DNA from: Polaromonas sp. SP1
Lineage (GTDB): Bacteria > Pseudomonadota > Gammaproteobacteria > Burkholderiales > Burkholderiaceae_C
Assembly: GCF_003711205.1 (NCBI RefSeq)
Contig: NZ_CP031013.1
Location: forward strand, 3,762,501-3,826,500
DNA: 64,000 bases
Direction: 5' to 3'
The position numbers and the translations under genes were made by a program. This document shows positions 56,649 to 64,000 of the stretch, piece by piece. The notes beneath the pieces were generated by a model. That model was given only the letters and a program-made list of their open reading frames with translations, was not told the DNA's origin and did not search any database. The first letter of the stretch is position 1. Each line of letters opens with the position of its first letter.

Positions 56649-58364
56649 TCAGGCAGCAAGGCCTGGATTGCCGGCCACGCCGACGAGTTTCGGCGTGTTG
56701 GGCTTGACGGGTTTGATGACTTTGCGGGCCTTGAGGTAGCTTTCCACTACATCCCACACCGGCGGACCGGCGTTTTTGCTGGCCTCGGCCACGGGCGCCC
56801 AGCCGGCCACCTTGTAGGTCTTGCCGGCTTCGATCAGTTTGCCGCCCAGGCGCATGTCCTGGATGCGCTCGCCCATCTTCGCGCCGGGCTCGCAGGTGTA
56901 GGTCAAGCCACCCACACGCACCATGTCGCCGCCCTGCTGGTAATACGGGTCGGGGTTGAAGAGGTTGTCGCCCACGTCTTCCAGAATGGTCTTGATCATG
57001 TCGCCGCGCATGTCCGTCAGCGTGGTCCAGGGGTAGCTGATGGCGGTCTGGTCCATGACGTGTTCACGCGTGATGGCCTGGCCCGGCAGCAGCGAGGTGC
57101 CCCAGCGGAACCCGGGCGAAAACGCGATCTCCGCACCGCGTACGTTCATCAGCGCGTCCAGGATGAGCTGGTCAAAGCTGCCGTTGAAATTGCCGCGGCG
57201 GTAAAGCGTGCCCTCGGTCACCGCCAGCTTTTCACCCAGCTTGGCGGCGTACGGCGCCCTCACCTTGCCGATCAGTTCATTCATCGCCGTATCGGCAGGC
57301 AGCAGATTGGCAAACACCGGCATCAGCCGGTAATTGAAGCCCGCCACCTTGCCATCCTTGACGTCGAGGTCGAGCACGCCAAGGAACTTGCCGTTGCTGC
57401 CGGCATTGGTCACGATGGTCTGGCCGCCCGGATTTTTGACGATGACCGGTACCGGCACACCGTCGTGCGTGTGGCCGCCCAGAATCGCATCGATGCCGGT
57501 GACGCGCGACGCCATCTTTAAATCCACGTCCATGCCGTTGTGGCTGAGCAGCACCACGGCCTGCGCGCCCTTGGCGCGTGCCTCGTTCACGGTTTCCTGC
57601 ATCTCGCTTTCGCGGATGCCGAAGCTCCAGTTGGGCGTGAGCCAGGCCGGGTTGGCGATCGGTGTGTAGGGAAAGGCCTGGCCGACGATGGCGACCGGCA
57701 CGCCGTTCATTTCCTTGATCACGTAGGGCTTGAACACCGCATCGCCGAAGTCGCTGGTCTTGACGTTTTGCGCGACGAAATCGATCTTGCCGGCAAAGTC
57801 CTGCTCGACGATTTTTTTGATGCGCTCTTCGCCGTAGGTGAAGTCCCAGTGGCCGGTCATCACGTCCACGCCCAGCAGCTTGCAGGCATCGACCATGTCC
57901 TGGCCCTGCGTCCAGAGCGCGGTGGCGCTGCCCTGCCAGGTGTCGCCGCCATCGAGCAGCAAGGCACCGGGGCGGCCCGCTTTCAATTGTTTGACCAGCG
58001 TGGCCAGGTGGGCGAAGCCGCCGACCTTGCCGTACTGGCGCGCGGCTTTCTCGAAGTTGAGGAAGGTCAGCGCATGCGCCTCGGGCGTGCCTGACTTCAG
58101 ACTGGCGGCCTTGAGCAGGTGCTCGCCCACCAGGTGCGGCGCCTGCCCGCGCATCGCGCCCACGCCGAGGTTGACCGACGGCTCGCGAAAGTAAATCGGC
58201 AGCAGCTGGGCGTGGCAGTCGGTCATATGCAGCAGGTGCACATTGCCGGTGCGCGGCAGCTCATACAGGCTGGCGGCCTGGGCGGCGCCGGCCTCACGCA
58301 ATGGGAAACCGGCGGCCAGGGCGGCCGCCATGACACTTGCAAACTCGCGGCGGGAGAGATTCAT
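56649..58364 (-). CDS. soxB: Thiosulfohydrolase SoxB
   Basis: A 571-aa periplasmic di-manganese hydrolase that releases sulfate from the SoxY-bound sulfane-sulfonate. A twin-arginine signal (MNLSRREFAS) fits Tat export. Metal-site motifs are MTDCHAQLLP, DGGDTWQGSA, LSHNGMDVDLK and GGHTHDGVPV. The start at 58364 gives the usual SoxB N-terminus; a start at 58376 is also possible. It is the last gene of the sox cluster, with repeat copy G between it and soxX. Confidence 0.96.
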   Translation of the reverse strand: MNLSRREFASVMAAALAAGFPLREAGAAQAASLYELPRTGNVHLLHMTDCHAQLLPIYFREPSVNLGVGAMRGQAPHLVGEHLLKAASLKSGTPEAHALTFLNFEKAARQYGKVGGFAHLATLVKQLKAGRPGALLLDGGDTWQGSATALWTQGQDMVDACKLLGVDVMTGHWDFTYGEERIKKIVEQDFAGKIDFVAQNVKTSDFGDAVFKPYVIKEMNGVPVAIVGQAFPYTPIANPAWLTPNWSFGIRESEMQETVNEARAKGAQAVVLLSHNGMDVDLKMASRVTGIDAILGGHTHDGVPVPVIVKNPGGQTIVTNAGSNGKFLGVLDLDVKDGKVAGFNYRLMPVFANLLPADTAMNELIGKVRAPYAAKLGEKLAVTEGTLYRRGNFNGSFDQLILDALMNVRGAEIAFSPGFRWGTSLLPGQAITREHVMDQTAISYPWTTLTDMRGDMIKTILEDVGDNLFNPDPYYQQGGDMVRVGGLTYTCEPGAKMGERIQDMRLGGKLIEAGKTYKVAGWAPVAEASKNAGPPVWDVVESYLKARKVIKPVKPNTPKLVGVAGNPGLAA

Positions 58365-58419
58365 GGCGTTAAACATCCTGCCCAGTGCGACGGGCACCTA
58401 CTGGAAATCCAGTTAAATT

Positions 58420-58485
58420 GCTATTGATTTGATAGCTACCAGCCCAGTTGGGATATGGGCTGGAGGCCTAAAACACTGATAAATC
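58420..58485 (+). repeat. Dispersed 66-bp element, copy G
   Basis: Probably the best-preserved copy: head GCTATTGATTTGATAGC, core GGGCTGGAGGCCTAAAA, tail CACTGATAAATC. It lies in the soxX-soxB gap inside the operon. Confidence 0.9.
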
Positions 58486-58510
58486 GGCCACGGCCTGGTG
58501 ACCGGCTCGA

Positions 58511-59188
58511 TTACTTGTTGACGGGCGAATTCGGGTCCAGCAGCAGCGCCATCACGTCGCGGATCTGCTGCTCATTGAGGATGGCGGCATGGCCGAACCT
58601 GGGCATGTCGGAGCAGGCGTTGTAGGCCTTGGCGTTCCACAGCTTGCCCCAGGTGTAGTCGACGATGGGTTTGCTCTCGGCAGACGCCGGGTCGCTCACG
58701 CCGCGCAGCTTGCCGTAGTTGTAGAGGCTGGGGCCGATGGAGCCGAAGGACAGCTCGGCCTTGCTGATCTGGTGGCAGTTGTAGCAGCTGCCGCCGTTGG
58801 CCTCGCCCGGCTTGTCGGTCCAGGTCAGGCCCCGGCCGTTTTGCGCGATTTTTTCGCCTTCAGCCCAGCTGCCGAGGTATTTGCCGTCGGAAGGCAGCTT
58901 CACCGTCTTCATGTTGGCTTCTTCGATGGACTTGGCGAGTTTTTCGTCCAGCGGCTTGCCGGCGGCTTCCGAGCAGGCCTGGTTGGAGGCATCCGGCGCG
59001 AGCCGGTCCATCTTGGCGATGCCCTGTTCGCTGAAAGAGCTTTTAAGCACCTGCTGGGTGGCTTCGTCCACCTGCTGGGGTGTCGGCGCGGTGGCGCAGC
59101 TGGCCAGCAGCGCGGCTGTCATGGCGATGCCGGCGGCTGAAAGCGCCGCTTTTGCGTGGGTCTTGTTCATCGTGTTGGTGGTGTTCAT
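58511..59188 (-). CDS. soxX: Sulfur-oxidation cytochrome c SoxX
   Basis: A 225-aa monohaem cytochrome c, partner of SoxA in coupling thiosulfate to SoxY. The haem motif is CYNCHQ near residues 140-145, and a likely axial Met is in CSDMPRFGHA. The N-terminus has a lipobox-like LLASC near residue 31, so it may be membrane-anchored. An extra domain of about 70 residues precedes the cytochrome fold. ATG 59188 has GAGGA upstream. Confidence 0.93.
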   Translation of the reverse strand: MNTTNTMNKTHAKAALSAAGIAMTAALLASCATAPTPQQVDEATQQVLKSSFSEQGIAKMDRLAPDASNQACSEAAGKPLDEKLAKSIEEANMKTVKLPSDGKYLGSWAEGEKIAQNGRGLTWTDKPGEANGGSCYNCHQISKAELSFGSIGPSLYNYGKLRGVSDPASAESKPIVDYTWGKLWNAKAYNACSDMPRFGHAAILNEQQIRDVMALLLDPNSPVNK

Positions 59189-59207
59189 TTGAATCCTCAC
59201 TGCCGGC

Positions 59208-60014
59208 TTAGCGCTTCAAGGCAGGCGCAATCGAGACGCCGGCCTTGCTGTTGACACCCATGTACACGCCCAGGGCAATGGTCGCGTCGGACGCGTAACC
59301 CGGGAAGGGGAAACGCTGCTGGCGGTAGCAGTCGTTCAGGCGGCGCTGCATGCTCCACAGGTCGCCGCTGGAGACACGGTAGGCCGGCCACGAGCCGAAG
59401 CCGACGCCGGCGCCAGGCTGCTTGGTGAGATTGGGCAAATCCTGCAGGCGCACGCGCTTGTTGTCTTCGCCGTGGCACGACGCGCAGGAGAAATCGTAGG
59501 GGCCGCCGCGAAGGTAAAACACCTTCTTGCCGACTTCGTACATCAGTTTTTCCTTGGCGTGCGACTGCGGCACGTTGAAGGCCAGGTCACGCGATTCGCC
59601 CGAAATGTAAGCCACCAGCGATTCGATGGTTTTCTGCTCACCGGCGCCAAAGCGCGTCTTGGCGATTTCGCCGGCGTTAAAGCCCTGCAACTGCTCCATA
59701 CAGGTCAAAAGGCGCGACTCCAGGTCCTGCACGCGCTGCGTATCGGCAAAAAACCGCGGCAGCTCGACAAACGCGCCCTTCACCACGCCCGGGCCCTTGC
59801 CCAGGTCGCATTTTTCAAGCGAGGCCTTTTTGGGGCCACGCGCCTCTTTCCAGAGGGATTCACCCTTGGCCTCATAGAGCTCGGCGGGGTTGCCGTCGGC
59901 CAGCATGGCGCGGTATTCGGCGATGCCTTCGGCCGTGGTTTTCTGCGCCGCGGCAGTCAAAGGCAAGGCAGCGATCGCGGCCAGCGCCGCCAGCCCGAAC
60001 AGGCTTGATTTCAT
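59208..60014 (-). CDS. soxA: Sulfur-oxidation cytochrome c SoxA (single CxxCH form)
   Basis: A 268-aa periplasmic cytochrome. The signal peptide ends PLTAAAQ near residue 24. Only one haem motif, CASCHGED near residues 178-185, is present. Where di-haem SoxA has the first haem there are isolated Cys (LEKCDLG and LLTCMEQ), which could form a disulfide. The C-terminal Cys in RRLNDCYRQQRFPF is the expected persulfide active-site ligand. With SoxX it attaches thiosulfate to SoxY. Confidence 0.94.
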   Translation of the reverse strand: MKSSLFGLAALAAIAALPLTAAAQKTTAEGIAEYRAMLADGNPAELYEAKGESLWKEARGPKKASLEKCDLGKGPGVVKGAFVELPRFFADTQRVQDLESRLLTCMEQLQGFNAGEIAKTRFGAGEQKTIESLVAYISGESRDLAFNVPQSHAKEKLMYEVGKKVFYLRGGPYDFSCASCHGEDNKRVRLQDLPNLTKQPGAGVGFGSWPAYRVSSGDLWSMQRRLNDCYRQQRFPFPGYASDATIALGVYMGVNSKAGVSIAPALKR

Positions 60015-60106
60015 CGTGGTCTCCTCAAATATCGCTCAAATTTATCGTTATGGGCAGCTTGCGCCGCGGCGGGAACGCCCGGACCCGGCCGGGCTCAGGC
60101 CCGGAC

Positions 60107-60418
60107 TCAGGAAATGACGGCTTCGTCGGTCCGCTTGTCGCCGTGGTTGTCGACCCAGCTGACGGCAACCTTGTCGCCGGCCTTGCCGCCCTTGAAGCTG
60201 AACTGCATGAAGGGGTTTTTGGACACGGCCGTGCCCCACTGGGCGCTCATGACGGTCTTGCCGTTCCAGGTCGCCGAGATGTTCTGGATAAACCAGGCCG
60301 GCACGGTCTTGCCGGCGGCGTCTTTGCGCTGGCCGCTTTCCATTTCGTGGCTCACGAGCACGCGCACCGTGGTTTTATCGCCTTGGGCCTGTGCCCGGAT
60401 TCGCATCGGTTCTGACAT
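60107..60418 (-). CDS. soxZ: Sulfur carrier complex subunit SoxZ
   Basis: A 103-aa immunoglobulin-like protein without a signal peptide, exported as a complex with SoxY. The recognisable pattern is SEPMRIRAQAQG at the start, VLVSHEMESGQRKD and WVDNHGDKRTDEA near the end. It lies 60 bases after soxY. Confidence 0.95.
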   Translation of the reverse strand: MSEPMRIRAQAQGDKTTVRVLVSHEMESGQRKDAAGKTVPAWFIQNISATWNGKTVMSAQWGTAVSKNPFMQFSFKGGKAGDKVAVSWVDNHGDKRTDEAVIS

Positions 60419-60478
60419 TTTTTTCTCCTGATTTCAAGGGTTGTGGTGGTGATCGGGTTTGGGCGGGAAAGGCGGGGA

Positions 60479-60946
60479 TTAGCCGCCGCAGCCACCCAAA
60501 GTCACTTTCACTTCCTTGACCGCATAAAAGTACTTGTCACCGGCCTTGGCCAGCGCGTAAACGTTGGACGACTGGCCCATCTTGATGTTGGTCGACACGT
60601 TGGCATCGGTGCCGGCCGGGATGTCGAACATGGCGGCGAGCGCGCTGGGGTTTTTCTCAACCACCAGGGCGATTTGCGAGGTGTTGGCGATGTTGCTTTG
60701 GGCGCCGACGCGCACCACGTTGCCGTTCTCGGCAATTTCAGGCGCCTGCAGCAGCAAATCCTTGCTTTCAACGGGCGCGCTGGTGGCGCCCATGGCCTTG
60801 GCCGCGTCGGCCAGGGACTTGCTGTCAAAAGCGGCCTTGTTCCAGCCGGCTGCGTTTTGCGCATGGGCCGGGCTCAAACCGGCGGTAGCGGCCAGCACCA
60901 GCGCGGTGGCGCCAGAACTGCTTGCCAAAAAATCACGACGTTCCAT
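60479..60946 (-). CDS. soxY: Sulfur carrier protein SoxY
   Basis: A 155-aa carrier that holds sulfur intermediates on the C-terminal Cys of its GGCGG tail, which is intact. A twin-arginine signal, MERRDFLASS, starts the protein and exports SoxYZ folded. AAAGGAG precedes ATG 60946; codons upstream are not family-like. A 149-base AT-containing gap separates it from soxD and may hold an internal promoter. Confidence 0.96.
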   Translation of the reverse strand: MERRDFLASSSGATALVLAATAGLSPAHAQNAAGWNKAAFDSKSLADAAKAMGATSAPVESKDLLLQAPEIAENGNVVRVGAQSNIANTSQIALVVEKNPSALAAMFDIPAGTDANVSTNIKMGQSSNVYALAKAGDKYFYAVKEVKVTLGGCGG

Positions 60947-61095
60947 GACTGAACTCCTTTTTATATAACTTGAATGTCTTAAACACTGAACACGATTGGA
61001 CACAAAAACTCGAAAACGCGGGAGGGTATTTCTCCCAAGCATGCCTCAAAAAAACACCGTCCACCTTCGCATGGCCTTTCATCCGGCCCTGCGCC

Positions 61096-62283
61096 CTACT
61101 TCGCCGCGCCTTGCGCCAGCCATTGGGAAATTTGCGCCGCCTCCGCCGCGCTCAAGGCCGTCGGCGGCATGGGGATGGCACCCCACACGCCTTGCCCACC
61201 GGACCTGATTTTGCCCGACAGGTAGTTCGCAGCATCTGCGCGGTCCTTATATTTGTTGGCTATATCCTTGAAGGACGGGCCCACCAGTTTGCTGTCCATG
61301 CCGTGGCAGGCCAGGCAGGCGTTTTTCTGCAGCAGCGGCATGACGGAGGCGGCGCCCGCGGCTGCCGGCTTTGTCGAGGCGGCTGCAGGTATTGCCGTGG
61401 CCGGCGCTGCCGTTGCTATCTTTTCAGGAGCGGCTAGCGCACGCCCTGCCTGGGCTGGAGCACTATTTGGCTGTGAACCGGCGGCCACTGGTGCTTGTGT
61501 GGTGTCGACCCCGCGGCTGGCGCCCACGAGCCTGGACTGCTCGGCCAGGTTGCCGTGCGCATTGCGCGCGTAGTCCGGCAAAAAGCTTTTGATGACGACC
61601 TCGGTCTTGCAATTGGCCATGCAGCTGGAGCCCTGGGCGTCGGGCCTGGCCGTGCCGCCCAGCTCCTTGCCCGGCCACATCGCGTGCGCGGTGGTCATGC
61701 CGTTGCGGTTGGGCAGGCGGGCCTGCACCTCACGGATGTTGGCATCGGACAGCGTGAAGTTGTCGGGCAGGACATTGCCCAGGTGCAGGATGTAGGCCGT
61801 CACGGCATACACCTCGTCGGCGGTCAGCGTCTTGGGCGCGTTCCAGGGCATCGCGCGGTTGATGTAGTCCCACAACGTCGACAGCGTGGAGACCTTCATC
61901 AGCGTGGTGCGGTTGGGCTGGTTGGCGCCGGGCAAGAGGCCGTCGACGCGGCCGTTCTTGATATCTTGCGCAGTCGTGCCGCCGGCAATCGGCGTGAACA
62001 CCTCGGACGATTCGGCAAAGCTGCCATGGCAGGAGGCGCATTGCGCTTCCCACAGCACTTCGCCCTGGCGCACCGAGCCCTGGCCCTTGGGCAGGCCCTT
62101 GAAGTCGGGCCGTACGTCGATGTCCCAGGCCTTGATTTCGGCGGGTGTGGCGGTGCGGCCGACCTCTGCCAGCGCGGCTTGCCGCGCGGCCGGCTGGGCG
62201 TGGGCCCAACCTGCGCCCAGCAGGCAAAGGCCCGCCAGCACGAACGAGGGCGAAGAAAGCCGGTGCAACTCAAACCTGGACAT
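61096..62283 (-). CDS. soxD: Sulfane dehydrogenase cytochrome subunit SoxD (di-haem)
   Basis: A 395-aa periplasmic cytochrome c with signal peptide ending GWAHAQ near residue 30. Haem 1 is CASCHGSF near residues 82-89. Haem 2 is CLACHGMD near residue 325, followed by KLVGPSFKDIANKYK and a likely Met ligand in IPMPP. The Ala/Pro-rich linker between them (about 268-290) is encoded by repeat copy H. It accepts electrons from SoxC. Its start overlaps the soxC stop by 14 bases. Confidence 0.93.
   Translation of the reverse strand: MSRFELHRLSSPSFVLAGLCLLGAGWAHAQPAARQAALAEVGRTATPAEIKAWDIDVRPDFKGLPKGQGSVRQGEVLWEAQCASCHGSFAESSEVFTPIAGGTTAQDIKNGRVDGLLPGANQPNRTTLMKVSTLSTLWDYINRAMPWNAPKTLTADEVYAVTAYILHLGNVLPDNFTLSDANIREVQARLPNRNGMTTAHAMWPGKELGGTARPDAQGSSCMANCKTEVVIKSFLPDYARNAHGNLAEQSRLVGASRGVDTTQAPVAAGSQPNSAPAQAGRALAAPEKIATAAPATAIPAAASTKPAAAGAASVMPLLQKNACLACHGMDSKLVGPSFKDIANKYKDRADAANYLSGKIRSGGQGVWGAIPMPPTALSAAEAAQISQWLAQGAAK
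61415..61480 (+). repeat. Dispersed 66-bp element, copy H, inside soxD
   Basis: Head GCTATCTTTTCAGGAGC, 20 bases, core GGGCTGGAGCAC; the tail has decayed. It is antisense to soxD and is translated in the same reading frame as copy F in bamB, giving AQAGRALAA compared with AQAARPLSA. Confidence 0.75.
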
Positions 62284-63601
62284 TTTTCACCTCGCCGTTT
62301 TCTTCCAGCGACCACGACTGGATGGCGTTGTTGTGATAGATGCTGCGCGATGCGCGGACCTTGCGCAGTTCGCTGTAAGTCGGCTGTACCTGGCCGGTCT
62401 CATCGACGGCGCGGCTCTGGAAGATTGCCGGTTTGCCGTCCCAGACGAAGTCGGCGTTAAAACGCGTGAGGCACTTGGAGAGCACCGGCCCTTCGAGCCG
62501 CGCCTGCGTCCAGTTTTTTCCGCCATCCACCGACACGTCGACCCGGCGGATCTTGCCGCGCCCGCTCCAGGCCAGGCCGGTGAGGTTGTGAAAGCCCTTT
62601 TGCAGCAACACCTGGCCGCCGCTGGGCGAAGTCACCACGCTTTTGACTTCCTGGACGCTGGTGTACTGGCGATGCAGGCCGTCCGGCATCAGGTCGACGT
62701 AATGGATGGTTTCGTCCTTGGCGCCGTAGGGCATGTCGCCCACTTCGATGCGCCGCAGGTATTTGACCCAACTCACACCCTGCACGCCCGGCACGACGAG
62801 GCGCAGCGGGTAGCCGTTTTCGGGGCGCAGCATTTCGCCGTTCTGGCCGTAGGCCACCAGCACTTCGCCGCTCATCACCAGGCTCATGGGGATGGTGCGG
62901 GTCATGCCCGAGCCGTCCGCGCCTTCGGCCAGGATGAATTTGGCACGCTTGAAATCAGTGCCGCACAACTCAAGCAATGCGCGCAAAGGCACACCGGTGA
63001 ATTCGCTGCAGCTGAGCATGCCGTGGGTGTACTGCACCGTCGGCACGGCGGCGTTGCCCCATTCCATGCCGGTGTTGGCGCCGCATTCGATGAAATGCAT
63101 GCGGCTCACATTGGGCAGGCGCATGATTTCGTCCATGCTGAACACCATGGGTCGCTTGAGCATCATGTCGTCCGAGCCGTTGAGCATCAGGCGGTGTTTG
63201 GAGGGGTCGATGTCCCACCATCCCTGGTGATGGCGCTCAAAGTGCAGGCCGCTGGGCGTGATGATCCCGAACAGGCCCTGCAGCGGGCAAAAGCTCACGC
63301 TCGCCTGGCCGATGCGCGTCAGGCCCGGGCTCTCGCGGCGCTGCAGGTTTTTTTCCCATTCGCTGGGCAGGCCGTACCCGCGGGCCGCCACAGGCTGGCC
63401 CAGGCCTTTGCTGTGGGGCGGAAGGTTCAGGATATTGGCGTCGCCCTCGGCGGCAGCGCCTTGCGCGCTGGCACGGCTGGCCGCAGCGGCGGCCGCCGCA
63501 AACGCCCCGGCCAGAAAGCCGCGGCGCCCTGCCCGCACTTCATGAATCTGGTCCCGCGAGAGGAAGTGCTCAGGGGCACGCTGGATGAATCGGTTCAACA
63601 T
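62270..63601 (-). CDS. soxC: Sulfane dehydrogenase molybdenum subunit SoxC
   Basis: A 443-aa sulfite-oxidase-fold enzyme with Tat signal (AGRRGFLAGAF, about 25-35). The molybdopterin-ligating Cys is in FIECGANTGMEWG, and the dimerisation domain follows with VDVSVDGGKNWTQA. SoxCD oxidises the sulfane sulfur on SoxY; its presence predicts full oxidation of thiosulfate to sulfate without sulfur globules. The start at 63601 was chosen over the codon nine bases upstream because of better spacing to AAAGAG. Confidence 0.95.
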   Translation of the reverse strand: MLNRFIQRAPEHFLSRDQIHEVRAGRRGFLAGAFAAAAAAASRASAQGAAAEGDANILNLPPHSKGLGQPVAARGYGLPSEWEKNLQRRESPGLTRIGQASVSFCPLQGLFGIITPSGLHFERHHQGWWDIDPSKHRLMLNGSDDMMLKRPMVFSMDEIMRLPNVSRMHFIECGANTGMEWGNAAVPTVQYTHGMLSCSEFTGVPLRALLELCGTDFKRAKFILAEGADGSGMTRTIPMSLVMSGEVLVAYGQNGEMLRPENGYPLRLVVPGVQGVSWVKYLRRIEVGDMPYGAKDETIHYVDLMPDGLHRQYTSVQEVKSVVTSPSGGQVLLQKGFHNLTGLAWSGRGKIRRVDVSVDGGKNWTQARLEGPVLSKCLTRFNADFVWDGKPAIFQSRAVDETGQVQPTYSELRKVRASRSIYHNNAIQSWSLEENGEVKNVQV

Positions 63602-63620
63602 GGATGGCATCTCTTTTTAT

Positions 63621-63995
63621 TCAGGCGTCAGCAGCTCCGGACCGGGGCGACAGGCTTTCGCCCGGCGGCAGCGCGCCCGGCTCGTCCAGCTCGATGGCGA
63701 TCTGCGTGCAGACGCTGCGGCACAGCGCCACGGCTTTTTCGCTTTGCACCCGGTAGATCACCTGCGTGCCCTCTTTGCGCTTGGCCAGCACGCCGGTGCG
63801 GTAGAGCACAGCCAGGTGCTGTGAAAGATTGGGCTGCGTGGTGTCGATTTCAGCCAACAACTCATTGACGGACTTTTCACGCTCGCACAGGGCGCTGAGC
63901 ACCCGCAAACGCATGGGCGTTGCCAGCACGGCGAAAAGTTCCGCCGCCAGCTCAAAAACCCGGCCTCTTTCAACCTGCGCACTGCCCTGAATCAT
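63621..63995 (-). CDS. soxR: ArsR-family repressor of the sox cluster (SoxR-type)
   Basis: A 124-aa winged-helix protein with FAVLATPMRLRVLSALCERE and recognition region TTQPNLSQHLAVLYRTGVL. Cys residues occur in ALCERE and ALCRSVCTQ and could sense sulfur species, as reported for SoxR-type ArsR regulators. It lies 19 bases upstream of soxC and probably controls the cluster. The start at 63995 is only five bases from the window edge, so an earlier start cannot be excluded. Confidence 0.85.
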   Translation of the reverse strand: MIQGSAQVERGRVFELAAELFAVLATPMRLRVLSALCEREKSVNELLAEIDTTQPNLSQHLAVLYRTGVLAKRKEGTQVIYRVQSEKAVALCRSVCTQIAIELDEPGALPPGESLSPRSGAADA

Positions 63996-64000
63996 CTGGT

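Noticed and set aside
61886..63868. A 660-codon open frame antisense to soxD/soxC
   Set aside because: A shadow of well-supported sox genes: low-complexity, His/Ala-rich, with no ribosome binding site.

Overview
The window is GC-rich chromosomal DNA from a betaproteobacterium. It is most likely a member of the Comamonadaceae, close to Polaromonas, Rhodoferax or Variovorax; this is inferred from gene order, protein style and short dispersed repeats, not from a database search. Coding density is very high. No gene-free stretch is longer than about 290 bases. I see no tRNA, rRNA, CRISPR array, transposase or prophage gene.

Layout. 1-4.4 kb: an Ldh-family NAD(P)-dependent oxidoreductase facing a tripartite tricarboxylate-type uptake system (tctA, tctB, Bug-type binding protein). 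4.6-6.2 kb: a tiny membrane protein and an OmpA-family outer membrane protein. 6.2-11.7 kb: a fatty-acid beta-oxidation set (acyl-CoA dehydrogenase, divergent thiolase, FadB/FadJ-like multifunctional enzyme, SDR reductase). 11.7-16.4 kb: GNAT, two unknown proteins, a MarR-GNAT fusion with an 18-bp palindrome at its start, a split chromate transporter pair, and rlmB. 16.6-19.9 kb: a membrane haem-binding sensor-like protein next to a protein kinase fused to a class III cyclase domain. 20.0-24.2 kb: ybbA/tesA with overlapping divergent starts, mnmH, a small charged protein, and a cystathionine beta-lyase.

24.4-41.2 kb is one unbroken minus-strand run of housekeeping genes, read from the right: ndk, rlmN, pilW, rodZ, ispG, hisS, yfgM-like, bamB, der, hfq, hflX, hflK, hflC, a DUF2065 gene, hisZ, purA and a phosphoribosyltransferase. 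Several of these overlap by a few bases. 41.3-47.9 kb: rluB, scpB (preceded by a translationally coupled mini-ORF), rluD, bamD (divergent from rluD), a DinG-type helicase and a YdcH-like protein. 48.0-50.5 kb: a PP2C phosphatase, a coiled-coil protein and zapE. 50.5-56.4 kb: the 2-oxoglutarate dehydrogenase complex (sucA, sucB, lpdA). 56.6-64 kb: a thiosulfate-oxidation cluster read from the right as soxR-C-D-Y-Z-A-X-B.

Main novelty. (1) A dispersed element of about 66 bp, with a 17-bp palindromic head and a GGGCTGGAGGCC core, occurs eight times. Three copies lie inside genes and are translated. One encodes nearly the whole signal peptide of BamB and sits exactly on the yfgM/bamB stop-start junction. 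One encodes part of the SoxD linker, in the same reading frame as in BamB. One encodes a SucB linker. (2) A second, multi-hairpin repeat occurs at two places with compensatory stem changes. (3) The haem-domain/HAMP protein and the kinase-cyclase fusion form a possible two-gene redox or gas signalling unit. (4) Smaller items include a candidate minus-strand small RNA, leader ORFs, iteron-like 11-bp repeats upstream of sucA, and several perfect palindromes at promoters.
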